Made by a program: the position numbers and the translations under genes. DNA of 64,000 nt. Source: Panagrolaimus kolymaensis (lineage: Eukaryota > Nematoda > Chromadorea > Rhabditida > Panagrolaimidae). The stretch is taken from positions 2,728,001 to 2,792,000 of the forward strand of contig JAJQJQ010000019.1 of assembly GCA_028622995.1 (NCBI GenBank). The letters are read 5' to 3'. Each line of letters opens with the position of its first letter. Position 1 is the first letter of the stretch. Under the pieces are notes generated by a model. The model had not been told where the DNA came from. It saw only the letters and a list, made by a program, of their open reading frames with translations, and made no database searches. This document shows, in pieces, positions 22,561 through 34,908 of the stretch.

Positions 22561-24927
22561 TTACGCTTTTGGAATAATGCCTTCGGTGATGAAAGTTTTG
22601 CCATTAAGTTTATATGGAACCACTCCAAAACGGAATATTCCTTCAGCGCCTTTTTTAGTAATGGTTTCCATGAATTCAGCTTGAGCTTTAACATGTTCTT
22701 CCAAAGTTTTTTCATCCGTTAAATTCATAATTCCATAATTTACTCCTTTAATTGAGCAATATGGAGTTAGACCAGCTTGAGCCATTTGGCATGCACAAGC
22801 GAGCAAAGCCGCATTGAAATCATCTCCAAATGGCCATACAATGGCTGATTGGCACACACCATTAAGGAGATTTAATGGAAGGTCTAAAAAACAAAAACAT
22901 AAAAAAAATCCAAAAGAGTTATGTAACTCACCAAAATCTTGAGTTATTGGACGACCTAATCCAATGCCATCAGTGGCATTTTCATTTATGGCTTGAACCA
23001 TTCCCGGCACAGTTCGAAATCCACCCGTTACATAAACAATTGCATTTTTAATAGTGGGTTTAATTTTTTCAGAAAATTCTAAGAAAAATGCTTCACGTTT
23101 TACTGTAGTTTCACGGCGATTGTCATCATTTCGATGTTGAAAGGATAAAGATTCATATGTGCCTCCCGATAATTCAATAAAATCAAGGCCAGCTTTCTAG
23201 AAAAAATTATGGGATTTAATGGTTTAATTAACAAATTTATTTTTAGAGAAGTTAGAAAACTTTGAATCAATAAATAAATGGTTTTGCTTTTTTTTTCAAA
23301 GGTGCATCACTCATACACAAAAAATGGAAAAATCAATATAAAAAAAGTGTTGTTGTTCAATTATTATTATTAAAAATGTAAATTGCATTCACATGAAAAG
23401 GTCAGTCCACTCAGTCATACACATACATAATACATAAAAGCAGCAATCCAACCAACTAACATTCCAGCACTAACAAAAAAAAAAGAAGCATTGTTTAATT
23501 TTTTTTTAAAAATGCTGCTTTCCAAATCGATTGTTTTTATTTCGCTTGCTTTTATTTTGCTATTTACTATGATTAAAAGTGCTTCAGCTGATGTTATTAC
23601 TATTGGTAAAAAGATTTCATATGGTTTCGATAAATTAGTGATTATCAATTTTTAGGCTCATGTGAAAATGATAAAGATTGCATTGAAATTTGTGCTAATG
23701 AAAAACGTCCAAGTAAAGGTTGCAACAACAAAAATAAATTAAAGGAATGCGAATGTGGAAGTATATCATTTTTACAAACATTAAAAGATGGATTTTTTCT
23801 TTAAATCTTCTTAATTTTTAAAGGTTAATGGACTAATAAAATGCTTACTTTCCCTTACAATAAATTTTGCAATTTTGGTATTTCAAATTTAGGCATGTCT
23901 TTTGTAGCTAGCGACATACTACTATCGCACCTCCATCGCTTGCTTCTTTGTTATTTGTAAGTTTAAAAAAGAGTTCTTTCCAAAGAATTGAAGAAAAATA
24001 AAACTCACATCAATTTCTTCTGCAATTATAATAGCTTCATCATTGGTTAAACCTTCATTTTGAAATTCAACGGAATTAATTTTAATTCCAATAAGGAAAC
24101 CCGTGCTAATTGGAATTTCTTTTCGAATGGCATTATAAATATCCACAACAATTCTAGCTCGATTTTGTGCAGATCCGCCATATTTATCTGTTCGCTTATT
24201 AGTGGTTCGAGAAAGAAATTGTGCAATCATATATCCATGAGCTCCATGAAGTTGAATGCCATCAAAACCATTTTCATATAAAAATTTTGATGCATAAACA
24301 AATTTTTCTATTACTTCCGTTTGAACTTGCTCAGTTGTAAGGGTAATGGGTTTACCATATTTACGTCCAAAAGCTTCACCCAATCCAACATCGGAAGATG
24401 AAAAGGGATGAGAATTAACAATGAGAGGAGTTTGACGACCAGCATTGCTGAGTTGTCCAATAATTAAAGCTCCATGCTTTTTAGATTTTGAAGCAATTTT
24501 TGCCCAAATTTTACATCGTTCAGGTGTTTCAAGTTCTTTTGCAATGATAGTATTGCCTGGGCATTCCATATGATTTTGATCAACAACAATATTTCCAGTT
24601 ACAACCACCTAAAATAAGAAAAAAGGGTTACTGAAGCAAATTTGAGAAAGGTGTTGTATCTTTAATTGAAGGTTGTTAAAAAGCTAAATTAAAGGGCAAA
24701 AAACTTACTCCAAAGCCGCCAGCTGCCCATTTTTCATACATATTAACATGAACATCATTAGCCATCCCAGTAATTGCGGGATTGGATGGATCCCATTCAG
24801 CAACATATTCAGATAAAGCAGTTTTTAAAAAACGATTTTTAGCTACTGTTTTAGTTGTTGGAAATGTTAATTCATCTCCCAAAATTTTTGGACTTACTGG
24901 GTTTTCAACGTGAATTCGTTTAACCAT
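22561..24927 (-). CDS. NADH:flavin oxidoreductase, Old Yellow Enzyme type
   Basis: Four minus-strand exons (24709-24927, 24009-24608, 22932-23196, 22561-22883) sum to 1407 nt, 468 residues. An FMN-binding TIM-barrel enzyme that reduces activated C=C bonds with NAD(P)H. Family features in order: KTVAKNRFLKTALSE near the N-terminus, QLSNAGRQTP in the middle, the active-site strand LHGAHGYMIAQFLSR with KRTDKYGGS, FIELSGG, and the FMN phosphate segment DGIGLGRP. The C-terminal 100 residues after this motif are extra, as in the nematode members I recall. Intron 3 (23197-24008) is much longer than the others and holds a separate gene on the opposite strand. The gene is convergent with INTS5, about 115 bp apart. 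No defect is seen. Confidence 0.93.
23512..23804 (+). CDS. Small secreted cysteine-rich peptide, CSalpha-beta-like, nested gene
   Basis: Two exons (23512-23605 and 23656-23804) with a 50-bp GT-AG intron give an 80-residue product. Residues 1-26 or so are a clear signal peptide ending in a Ser-Ala-Ser-Ala type cleavage region. The mature part has six cysteines spaced C-X5-C-X3-C-X9-C-X8-C-X-C with Gly before... the fourth Cys position (G-C), the layout of the CSalpha-beta (defensin/scorpion-peptide) fold. Such peptides in nematodes are usually antimicrobial or defence peptides. The gene lies wholly inside intron 3 of the oxidoreductase gene on the other strand. The 15 residues after the last Cys-X-Cys could instead be replaced by a further exon, since a gtatat follows that point. 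Confidence 0.62.
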
Positions 24928-25534
24928 CTTTTTTTGATGTTCTCTAACTTTGCAGCAAGTTTCAAAGTTATGGTATTTTTAGACTATGCAACTTCGCCTT
25001 TTTATAGCCTCCAATAAACACAATGAAAAGAAAAGATGACATTGTTGATTTTAAAATTTACAAGTCTTCAAAAAAAATTATTGTTATTCATTCAATTGCA
25101 CAACAAAGAATGTTCATTCTAATAACAAACATATTGTGTATGTGTGAAGTTTCATGTGGGTAAACTCCAAATCACAAAGCAGAGAAATAGGTTCCATTCA
25201 AATCAAAGAAAGAAGAATGATTGTAGTTTTGTATGCTTCCTTCTTTTTAATGTAAATCAAAAGCAAAGACCAAAAGATTCAAGGTTAAAAAGTTTTTGCA
25301 TTCTTGAGTGCGAGAGTCAAAAACGAGTTATTCTTCCTCCATTCTAAAAGTGCAATCAAGTCTTGAAAGAAAAATGCATGAAAAATTTGCCACTCCTCCA
25401 ATAATACCATTAACAAAACGTTTATTTTAAAAAGTATTTACAAAAAATTACATAAACAACATGGAAAAGACAAGAATACATATAAAAAGGTAACTTTACA
25501 ACAACAAAAACATCAGAACACATTCATCCATCCA
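24928..25534. other. Intergenic, no feature recognised
   Basis: About 600 bp upstream of the oxidoreductase start and downstream of the Pro/Gln-rich gene; both genes are on the minus strand. AT-rich, with only short open frames of ordinary noise composition (for example 25144-25347). Confidence 0.5.
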
Positions 25535-25849
25535 TTAGAAGCTTGGTCCAATTCCACCAAAGCCAGATGAACCACCGCCGCGACCACCACCAGGACCATG
25601 TTGAAAAGGTTGAGGAGGTTTGAAATCAGGAGGATTCATATCACCATGAAGATCTTTCTGTCCTTGTTTGTCGATTTCGTGTTTCAATTGAAGATTTGGA
25701 TTTGGTTGAACGAAATGACCAAAGCTTCCTGGATCATTGTTGGCTTGATCCGGATGAGGTTCATCACCCTTTCCATCAGGATTTTGACGACCAATTGGTG
25801 GTTGTTGAGATGATGATTGATGATGAGGATTCTTATCGTCTTGATTCAT
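25535..25849 (-). CDS. Small Pro/Gln/His/Gly-rich protein, unrecognised
   Basis: A single exon gives 104 residues. It begins MNQDDKNPHHQSSSQQPP and contains KGDEPHPDQANNDPGSFGHF and a charged LKHEIDKQGQKDLHGD block. It ends in a Gly/Pro tail (GPGGGRGGGSSGFGGIGPSF). No signal peptide, membrane segment or known domain is seen, and the product looks disordered. The start is chosen because a TTTTTTTCAG acceptor ends 6 bases before ATG, as expected for a trans-spliced leader. GC content in the frame is higher than in flanking DNA and codon composition is protein-like, supporting a real gene. I do not recognise a homologue. Confidence 0.6.
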   Translation of the reverse strand: MNQDDKNPHHQSSSQQPPIGRQNPDGKGDEPHPDQANNDPGSFGHFVQPNPNLQLKHEIDKQGQKDLHGDMNPPDFKPPQPFQHGPGGGRGGGSSGFGGIGPSF

Positions 25850-26735
25850 ATTTGCCTGAAAAAAATGAGTTAAATAAAAGTATGTTAGAAAAAGCACGCA
25901 AAATAAACTCGGTAAAAAATACAAAGCAAAAAAAGAAGAAAGGTTGGGTGGCGCAGGAAATATCGTCGAAGAGATTGGCCATCGTCGAGCAAAAATTGCC
26001 GATGTGGCCAGCGGATGGACAGACTAACAACGGCACAAACAAATGTTCATTTGACCTCGGCATTGAAAAAAAGCAAAGCGCAAAAGAAAAATGGTCGTAC
26101 AGATCGGCTGACACACATTTTTTACTACTAACGCAAAAGCGATACATGGAAACGAAGGATGAAAGTATTTTACATTAGTGAAAACATTAATAAAACGTCA
26201 AATTTTATTTAGAAGCAAACTAAAATCAGCAACGTAGTTAATGATGATGACTTTTTTAAACAACAAAAAAAGTTTTGAAATTTCATTCAACAACAAACAC
26301 AACATTTGTCAATGGAACGCCATATTGCCAATATTGGTGGACTTCATTGACTTGATTCATGAATCTAATAATATTGGCTTCCATCATTGAAAGGATTTTT
26401 ATCAAACAAAAAAGAGATGCATCAAAACATTAAATAAAGCATTAATTAATTGCAAAATGAATGGGAAAAGCATATGTATCTCCACTTCCTCTTCTGCTTG
26501 CACCAAAGATTTTCCCTTTTTGGCAATTTTCTTCTTGCATCGAGGCTTACTATTTTGCATAAAGAAAAACTGCTTTTTATCTTCTTCATTTTTTAATCCA
26601 AAATATTTTCATTTTTTGAAGTTGCTTCTCGTGTTTGCAACCTTGTTACTCGCGTTATTTCTCATCCGTGGACATTTTTACGATGCCATTATTACAACAT
26701 ATTTACTAATCGTTTTGCTTCTTTTTTTAGCGGTA
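25850..26735. other. Divergent promoter region before ATP synthase subunit g
   Basis: Lies between a minus-strand and a plus-strand gene. 25930-26110 has higher GC than its surroundings and open frames on both strands, but none with splice signals or a recognisable product. A TTTTTTTAG acceptor ends at 26730, six bases before the ATP synthase ATG. Confidence 0.5.
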
Positions 26736-27143
26736 ATGGCTACTAAACTTGGCTTATGTGAGAAAATTGCTGGTCTTACTGGTGTTCTTTATCGCCATCA
26801 ACTTCAACAACTTCCAAGACGTATGGATCTTCTTACTAAAGTCGCTAAGCGTGAACTTGCTCCACCAAAATATTCTGAATGGCCAATTATCAAACAACAA
26901 TTTAATACCATTGCCAAAGCTATCGAAAATAATCAACACCGCAATTTGACTCTTCGTGTAAGTGTGTCACTTTTATGTTTCTTTGCTTTCACGTTTTATG
27001 GCTATCCTTAAACTTTTTACATATCCTTTTTATTATAGGAAGCAGCTGTTTATACTGCAGTTTTTCTGGAAATTATTGGATGGTTCTTTGCTGGTGAAAT
27101 GATTGGTCGTCGCAACATTCCTGGATACTTGGTAAAAGCATAA
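26736..27143 (+). CDS. asg-1: Mitochondrial ATP synthase subunit g
   Basis: Two exons (26736-26957, 27039-27143) give 108 residues, the usual size for the family. Subunit g is a small membrane protein of the Fo sector of mitochondrial ATP synthase, needed for enzyme dimers and crista shape. Visible family marks are an amphipathic N-terminus with LYRHQLQQLPRR, the segment ELAPPKYSEWPIIK, and a single transmembrane helix near the C-terminus (TAVFLEIIGWFFAGEMIGRR) whose GEMIGRR end is strongly conserved in nematode members. The start directly follows a probable spliced-leader acceptor. Nematodes often have two paralogues (asg-1/asg-2); I cannot separate them, so the symbol is tentative. Confidence 0.9.
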
Positions 27144-27696
27144 ATACATAATGTAATTATATTGTAAAATAAAGTGTTATTAGCTCTTATATTGTCTTGT
27201 TGTACATTTGATTCCTTTTGTTTACCGTTGATATTTTGGCTCTATGTTGTTACTACTGCACCATGAGAATCTGTGTAACAGCTTTTTTGCGTCCTTGTTT
27301 GCCCAAAAAGGCTACGATTGCTGACACTTAGTATGATGCTGATCGAGAATGGTTATTCAATGTCATTCAATCATAAATGCGAGAAAAAAATATACCAAAA
27401 CAATGGGCTTGATTGATGCTATAGTAAAGTTTAGTAAAAGCGAAGCAACCCATAATCTTTGCACTTGACTCACTCATAAACGATTAACTAAAGAACACAG
27501 AAATGGACATTCCCAAAATGTATTAACATGACTTCTCAAAAGCTAAGATAACACAAATTCTCCTCTCATTCCATAAACACATGAAGCAGCTGTGGTAGTA
27601 AAAAAAAGTTTATTTCAAAAATTAAAAGCAAACAGAAAAAACAATACAATACAAAAAGTAAAAAAGTTATAAAACATATTCCAAAAAAGCATTTTT
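27144..27696. other. Intergenic, convergent 3' ends
   Basis: About 550 bp between the stop codons of ATP synthase g (plus) and SMC4 (minus). It holds an AATAAA-like site near 27170. No coding exon is recognised. Confidence 0.5.
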
Positions 27697-30600
27697 TCAT
27701 TTAACTTTTTTCATATTCTTTTTTCGAACTGCATCCGGACTATCATGAATATGAAGACGCTTCTTTTTTTGCTTTGATGAAACATTTAGAGTATCAAGAG
27801 AGATATTGACTTCATCTTTGATAGCATTACCAGATATTACAGCATTTTGAGTACAATCATTGATTTTGAAAATTCCAATAAGTCGAGCAGCAAGATTAAA
27901 CATTTGTTCACGAAGAGAGATAATGATAAATTGAGCTGATTCAGCACGTTCTTTAACAAAATGAGCAATAAGCATAACATTTCGAGCATCAAGAGCTGCA
28001 TCAATTTCATCCATAACATAAAAAGGAGTTGGTCGAAAATGATGAAGTGCAAACACAAGAGAAAGAGATGAAAGAGTTTTTTCTCCACCAGAAGTAAGTT
28101 GCATTGGACGCCATCCTTTACCACGAGGTCGAACACTAAAAACCGATAGTTAAACAACGCAACAAATAAAGTGATAATGTAACAAGCAAACAATCTTTCC
28201 ACGTTGGCGAAAAAGAAAACATACCAAAATTTGATTCCTTCAGAGTATGGATCCATAGGATCAACCAATTCCAAATCAGCATCACCACCCATCGTTAATT
28301 TTTGATATTGTTCTTTCAAAGATAAAGCAATATCCATAAAACCTTCCATGAATTCTTCAACTCGAGCTCGTTTGATTCCATCCAAGTGTTTTCGAATTCT
28401 GTCACGTCTTTCTGTTACTTCAATTAAAGTTTTGTATTCACTTCGACATTCATGAAGCTTTTCACGGTAAGTTTCTATTAGGTTTAGATTCATTGCTACT
28501 TCAATGCCAGCTCTTTCATTTTCCAGACTGTTAAGTTGAACTTGAATTGCATCAGAATTGAATTCAGCTACATCAGCTTCACAATATGTTCGGAGAATTC
28601 CACAATTAGGATCATTTGGATCAATAGTTACAGCTTCTTGTTGACTTGGTATTACAGGAGTTGTAGCTCTTGATACTGGATCTTCTTCTTCATCAGATGA
28701 GCTTATGTCAGAATCGGATGAATGACCATCATTGGAATCGGCTACAGTGACCTTTGCTGCTTTCTTTTTGTTCTTTATTGAAGCTTTTTTGTCTTTTGCA
28801 AGAGTTTTATCACACAGGATTTCTTTGATATCGTAAGTTTTGAGTTTTTGAATCTAAAATCTGTAATTAGAAAATCAATAAATAAAGAAAACAAGCAAAC
28901 CTTTGTATTGATATCATCGACTTTGGCTTCGGCAAGTCTTGCTTCAGCTTTCAATTTAGCAACTTCTTCCATGGCATTAGCGATATCCTTCTTGAGATTA
29001 ACTTCTCTTTCATCCACACCATTATTTGCAGCTTGAGCTTCATCCATAAGAACTTTGATTTCTTCAAATTGGGTCTAAAAAAGGATTATTAAGTAAAATT
29101 ATTCGAGCTTTTCTCAAGCATAAGCTTGCATCAATATACTGTGCGTGTATTACATTAAACAACGCCACTTCCTCCAAATCGTACTATTACAAATCAAAAA
29201 ATACGGACCTTTTTCTCTTCCAACAATGCATTCAATCCATCGATGTCTTCTTGAGTTTTCGCTTTCTCTTCCTCCAGATTTGCCAATTCTTCATCCATAT
29301 CAACGATGAGTTTTTGCATATTTTCAAGCTTATCTTTACTTTTCCTGAGATCAATTTCAGCTTTACTTGCAGCAGTTCTCAAACTTGTGATTTTGGTGGT
29401 GATTTCATCTCTTCTTGCTTTCTTTTCATTGACTTCTTTTTGCAAACGACCACTGATTTCTTCATAAATAGCATCGATTCGTTTTGTAATTTCATCATAA
29501 TCACGGTTAATTTTATCAGCAACTTCAGTAAGATTATTACGTCTTCCTTCAAGTTCTTCAATCAATTTAGCAGCTTTTTGAAGTTCATCTTCATTCACAT
29601 TTGTTTCAGCAAGTTTCTTAGTAAGTTCTCTGACAGCTTTTTCATTGGAAGATAGTTCACTTTTGGCAATATCTAAAGATTGAAGACAGCGCTTTAGTTC
29701 ACCCTTTCCTTGGTCCAATTCTCGAGCTTTAGCATCCACTTTTTCTTGAAGAGTTGCGATTTCATTATGAAGTTCATCCAATAAAGCTTTCTTTTCTCGA
29801 AGTTGAGGTAACAAATTTTCTGGGTTTTCTGTTGATGCCATTGCTTGAACATTTGTTCCGATACGACCTCTGAAATAAATAATGGGTTAAGCAACCAGAA
29901 AAAAAGAAAAGAATTAAACCATACCGTTTAACAGCATTTCCACCGCCAGTAAGTGAACCACTAATATCAACAATTTCACCATCCAATGTAACAACACGAA
30001 ATTTCTTTTGTTTCCATAAAGTTGATACTCTTCTAGCGGTAACTATGTCATCAACAATGAGGGCATCACGAAGACAGAAATAATAAGCAAGTCGGACATC
30101 ATCATTATTACATTTGACCAAATCAAAAAGCCGTGGATGATTTTCAGGTCTAAAAAATCAAAGCTTTAATTAACTCATATTTTGTTTAACAAAAGAAACT
30201 CACGTGTCGATTTGTTGCATTTTATCTTTCAAATGTTGAATTTTATCAAAAGCTATGAAACTTGTACGTCCAAGTTTGTTTTCTTCAATAAACTTCAAAC
30301 ATAATTTGATGGTTTCAAAAGTATCACATACAAGCATGTCAAGACCAGCACAAGTTGTGGAAATTGCAGCATCATATTTAGGATCAATGGCACCAAGATT
30401 ACCCTAAAATAGAATCAAATAATATGAATCAAAATCAGAAGAAGCTACTTACCAATCTTCCGACCAATCCAGGAATATTACCATTTGCTTTTTCTCTCAT
30501 TAACATTGATAACACTTTATTATTCCTTTGGTCGTTGCTAATATTAGCAGTGGCAGCATCGTATTGTTCTTGCAACTTTGAATGTTCATTAGCCAACTTC

Positions 30601-32608
30601 GGTTCCTTTTTCTTCAATGTTTCCATTAAGGCTTGAGCATCCTTCATTTCTTTTTCAATAAGAGGATTCCACTTTTCCAAAGCTTCTTTTTCCCTAAAAA
30701 ACGAAACTATTAATTTATTCTCAAAGTTAAATATCATACTTTTGTTTGGTTGCAATCTTCTCTTTAGCATTTTCTGTCATTTCTTTAGCTGAAGCGAGTC
30801 TTCTTTCATATCGTTCAACTTCTTCTGTCATTGCAATTCGCCGAGATTGAGCCAAAGTTAATTCAGCATTTGCTTCATCCTCTTTCTTTCTAGCTTCAGC
30901 AAGTTTATCACCAACTTTTGTTCGTTCTTGATTGATTTCAGCTGTTCTTTGTTGAGATTCAGCAAGTTTTTCTTGTAATAAAGGCTCCTTTTCTTCGATG
31001 GAAGTTATCACGGTTTCAAGTTCAATTTTGAGTTCTTCAATTTCAGCATTGTTTCTTTCAGGACGATCAGTTAGAGTTGAAATCTAAAACAATGTTTGTA
31101 AGTAATCAATCTTTGAGTCAAAAATAAAGAGTATGATGATCCACGATCAAGCTACTGTTCACCAAAAAAAATACTAACCTTTTTCTCTTCCTTCACAATT
31201 TCTTTCTCTTTTTCAACCTTTCTTGCATTGGTTTTGTTTGAAGTTAAATCATACTTTTGAAGCCTTAAAGTTTCTTCACTTAGTCGCTTTTCAACATCGG
31301 CGATACTTAGTTTTTGTTTATCCAAATCCCTAAAATTAACATATTAAAAATGGTTGCTATTTTACAGATGACAACAAACCTTTGATGCTTTGACATGGAT
31401 TTCTTTTGTTCTTTGATTTGAGTCAAAAGTTGTTCAAGTTCATTCTTTTTTTCATCCAGGGAGTTTTGAGCTTCAACAATCTTAGGTTCAAAGTCACCTG
31501 CTCGTCGAGAATACTCAATTTTCTTTAAAGAAAAGAGTTTGTTTTTCAAAGCCGAAATCTTGTTTTCCAGCACCAAAAGTGTAAGAAGCTCCCGAACAGG
31601 TTCAGATAGATTTTGTCGCTCCATTTCAAGGCAATTAACTCTAAAACAATAAAGATGAACGAATGAAAAAAGGTTAAAATAGACAAACTTGTTCATTTGA
31701 GCTTCTCTTTCGTTCCCAACGTTTTCCATAGTAAGAGAAAACAGCTTTATAGGTTTGCAGTATCTTGATGTCCCAATAATATCATCGAGGTATTCAAGCA
31801 TTCCTTCTTCGCCTTCTTTTTCAGCTTTTGGTTTCATCAAAGAAATTTGTTCAACTTCACCCTAAAAAGCAGCAATGTTAGTTTGTTATTAAGCAACATA
31901 AAACAAACAAAAAGCTTACTTGCAAGATCAAGAACCGATTATGATCCAAATCAACTCCAACATTCTTCAATTTTCGTTGAACATCTTTACAATCAGCTGG
32001 GCGTCCATTAATGTTATACTTGCTTTGTTTATTTGAATGAACCGTTCTACCAATAGAAAAAGTATCAAGAAGTTGGCCATGGGTTGGATCATCAGAATCT
32101 TTAGAAAATAGCTTGAAATGAACAATGACGGAACAAGAATCAGCTGCACGTTTAGCAGAATGATGAATAAACGATGTTGCATTTGGTGCTCGTATCCTAT
32201 TTGAACGAAAACCAAGGACGAAAAGTAATGAATCAATTACATTGGATTTTCCAGAACCATTTGGACCAATAATACAGCTTAGAGCCTGAAAAAAAGGAGA
32301 TGAAAAGTGAATCAAAATGGCATGGAAAGTGAAGAATAAATGAAAGAGTAACTAACATGATGAAAAGGTCCAATTGTTTGCTTTCCAGAATATGATTTAA
32401 AATCAACAACATCGATATGAGTAATGAGTAAAGATGATCCTTGTGTAGCTAATTCAGGTTTTGGTGGAATTTGAATTGTAAAAATATCACCAATTCTTTG
32501 CAATTCTTCAAGCAAATCATGTCTTTCAGCATCATTTACAGCATCACTTGGTCCAGGTTGATTTGATACACCTTGTTGTTGTTTCTTCTTAGTTCGTTTA
32601 GGCGGCAT
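27697..32608 (-). CDS. smc-4: Structural maintenance of chromosomes protein 4 (condensin)
   Basis: Thirteen exons on the minus strand (32357-32608, 31920-32285, 31689-31861, 31380-31640, 31179-31329, 30740-31083, 30453-30693, 30204-30403, 29925-30149, 29209-29869, 28901-29074, 28225-28853, 27697-28135) sum to 4116 nt, 1371 residues. SMC4 pairs with SMC2 in condensin, the loop-extruding ATPase that compacts mitotic chromosomes. The N-terminal head has Walker A (GPNGSGKSNVIDSLLFVLG). Two long coiled coils flank the hinge, visible around LVGRLGNLGAIDPKYDAAIS through GSLTGGGNAVKRG. The C-terminal head has the signature SGGEKTLSSLSLVFALHH and Walker B with the D-loop (VMDEIDAALD). An acidic Ser/Asp stretch with DSDISSSDEEED lies in the second coil. 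Thr replaces the usual Leu before SGGEKT. SMC4 is preferred over other SMCs because of VIDFK-type FKSYSGKQTIGPFHH and ALHHFRPTPFYVMDEID. Confidence 0.95.
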
Positions 32609-33825
32609 AATTTGAAGCAATACTGGAAAAAAAGAAAGCAAATGAAAATTTGAATGTTTAACATACGCGGAAACAATAAAAAACGACGAATGAAAAAAAT
32701 AGCAAAGCAAAAAAGTTAGTCGACTCGTTTGTTCTTCACTCTCTCATACAAAAAATTTAAAATAGCATCTTCCCGCGCATTTTTTTTTTTGCAACGTCTT
32801 TAAAAATGGAATAAAGTGATTTAAAGAGAACTAAAAAGTGAGTAAATGAAGGTTAGATTGGTTATAAATGTAACAACGAAAAAAGTAAGAAAAGTTAATA
32901 ATCTTCAAGCATATGCCATCTTTAATGTGGAGGATTAAAATGTGAAGGATGTGAAAAATGTGAACATCAACATAAAGCAAAAAAAGAGCTATTAGTTATC
33001 TAATGAATGGGAATGGCTAAAGAAGGGGATAATCGGTTAATGATGCACCCGAAATTTAGAAAAATTGACAGTAATGGCTCAAAGCTACTTTGAAGTTAGG
33101 ATATGATACACGAGGAACATAAACCATAATGAAAAATGAAAAAAGTTAATATCAATAGGCAAAATTAATTACTTTATCATTTCCCATTGTTAATAATCAA
33201 AAAAATATATAGTCAAAGATACAATTTCAAGAAAGGCAAACAAACATGTTAAAGCTACAAAACTAATTCTTAGTCGTCGATGATAAACTATCATGGGATT
33301 TCGTGAAAAGATTGAAAAAAGCCTTCCTATTGTTTAATAAAGCTTGGTTGGTTAACCTTTCGACCCAACTAAAGGTGATGAATGATATGGCTTTAATTTT
33401 AAAAAAATCTATCAATGTAAAAGCTAAAACTTCTTATTTTTGAAGGTTTATTATGGATAGTTTTCTAGCTAAAGATTAGAGCTTTCTCTATTTCATGTGG
33501 CTATTTGGTTGAAACCTATTGCTTCCTATTATCTTTATCTAATATTCTGTTTAAAAAAATAATCAAAAAAAAAATGGTTGTAATTAATAATCCAAAGACT
33601 TTGTAAAAAAAAGTGTTGCAAAAAAGTTTCTAACTTCCAAACTTTTTCTTTCTAACGCAAGTCGAACTCAAAAAACATGCGGTTCTAACACGAATAACAT
33701 TCAGAGAAGAAGCGAGCGTTACCGTACTCCGCTTTTTTCTCTCTCCCTTTTTTCTCATCCTTCCTTCATTTCTTTCATATTTTTCCCAAGCTTTGTTCGC
33801 CGCTTTTATTCAAGAAAATCAAAAA
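32609..33825. other. Divergent intergenic region SMC4 / CPEB
   Basis: 1.2 kb between two divergently transcribed genes, expected to hold both promoters. The bases before 33826 include pyrimidine-rich leader (CTCTCTCCC, TTTTTTCTC). No coding exon, repeat or RNA gene is recognised. Confidence 0.5.
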
Positions 33826-34908
33826 ATGTGCAGCACAATTACTGGTCTTTTTGACAATCTTTCTCTTCATCCTTCACCATTCAAGTATGAAGAAACTGAT
33901 TTTTGGCATCCTGCTGCTGTTGTTGCTTCATGTTCTGCAAGCCAATCTGATGATTCATTTGGTGAATATCATGATGATACCTCTCTCTACAGCTTGAAAG
34001 TCTTCGTTGGTGGTCTTCCTAAAGGAACTTCTGAAGGTAAGCTTTTACATACTTTTTTATTCGATCTTTTTACATTCCATTGTTTTGTTTTTAGTTCAAG
34101 TTCGTCTCAACTTCCGCAAGTTCGCTATTGCTCGTGTTGAAATGCAATCACAATCTGGTTATTGCTTCCTCATCTTCCGCAATCAAACAGCCTGTCAAGA
34201 ATTCATCGCTGCTTGTACAACTTTTCCTGATGGTCGAAAGTTCCTCGCCTTCAAAAAGGATGTCATCTTTTGCACTGAAGAACATAAGGTGAGCTTTATA
34301 TATACTACTCTCTTGCTGGTTAATACGTTATCAATTTTTAGGTTGAAGTTCGTCCTTTCAAACTTGTTGATGCTCATTATGGTCGTAATCATGGCCAAGA
34401 AAATCTTCCTGCTCGTGCTATCTTTGTTGGAGGTCTTCCACGTGATACTGCTGCTGAGGTTCTTGCTATGAATCTTGAAATCCGCTATGGGACTGTCTCT
34501 GATGTTGCAATTGATCTTGATCCTGATACTATGTATCCTCGTGGGACTGCTTTCGTCATCTTCAAGCATCCAACTTCTGCTGCAAAAGCCATCTGGTCTC
34601 AAACTATGGTTCTCAAAAAAGGTACTAAACGTCAACAACATCGTCTTGTAAGTTATCATTTACAGCTTTAACATGTGTTTTACTTATGTTTCGTTTTACA
34701 GATTGAACTCAAGCCTTTCTTGGAAATCGACCACACCTGCTTATTGTGCAACCATGTTGGTACTGCTGTCTTCTGCAATCATCCTACTTGCATGCGCGTC
34801 ATGTGTGATCACTGCTGGGATGCTTATCATATGGGCTCTCCTGAACGCTGCTTCCACACCAAAGTTACTCGTGGAACCTACTACACAACTCGCCGTGTCT
34901 CTTCTTAA
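33826..34908 (+). CDS. Cytoplasmic polyadenylation element-binding (CPEB) family protein
   Basis: Four exons (33826-34036, 34095-34288, 34342-34647, 34702-34908) sum to 918 nt, 305 residues. CPEBs bind U-rich elements in 3' UTRs and control poly(A) length and translation, in nematodes mainly in germ cells. RRM1 starts LKVFVGGLPKG at about residue 57. RRM2 starts RAIFVGGLPRD and includes the family segment LEIRYGTVSDVAIDLDPDTMYPRGTAFV. The linker EVRPFKLVDAHY is also typical. The C-terminal ZZ-type zinc domain has C-X2-C, C-X4-C, C-X2-C and closing His residues (CLLCNHVGTAVFCNHPTCMR, CDHCWDAYH, CFH). The N-terminus is very short compared with CPEBs that carry long disordered regions, so it is a core-only member or an upstream exon is missed. 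Confidence 0.93.

Noticed and set aside
25696..26178. 160-codon plus-strand frame opposite the Pro/Gln-rich gene
   Set aside because: Its first half is the antisense of the better-supported minus-strand gene; the second half has no domain and no splice signals.
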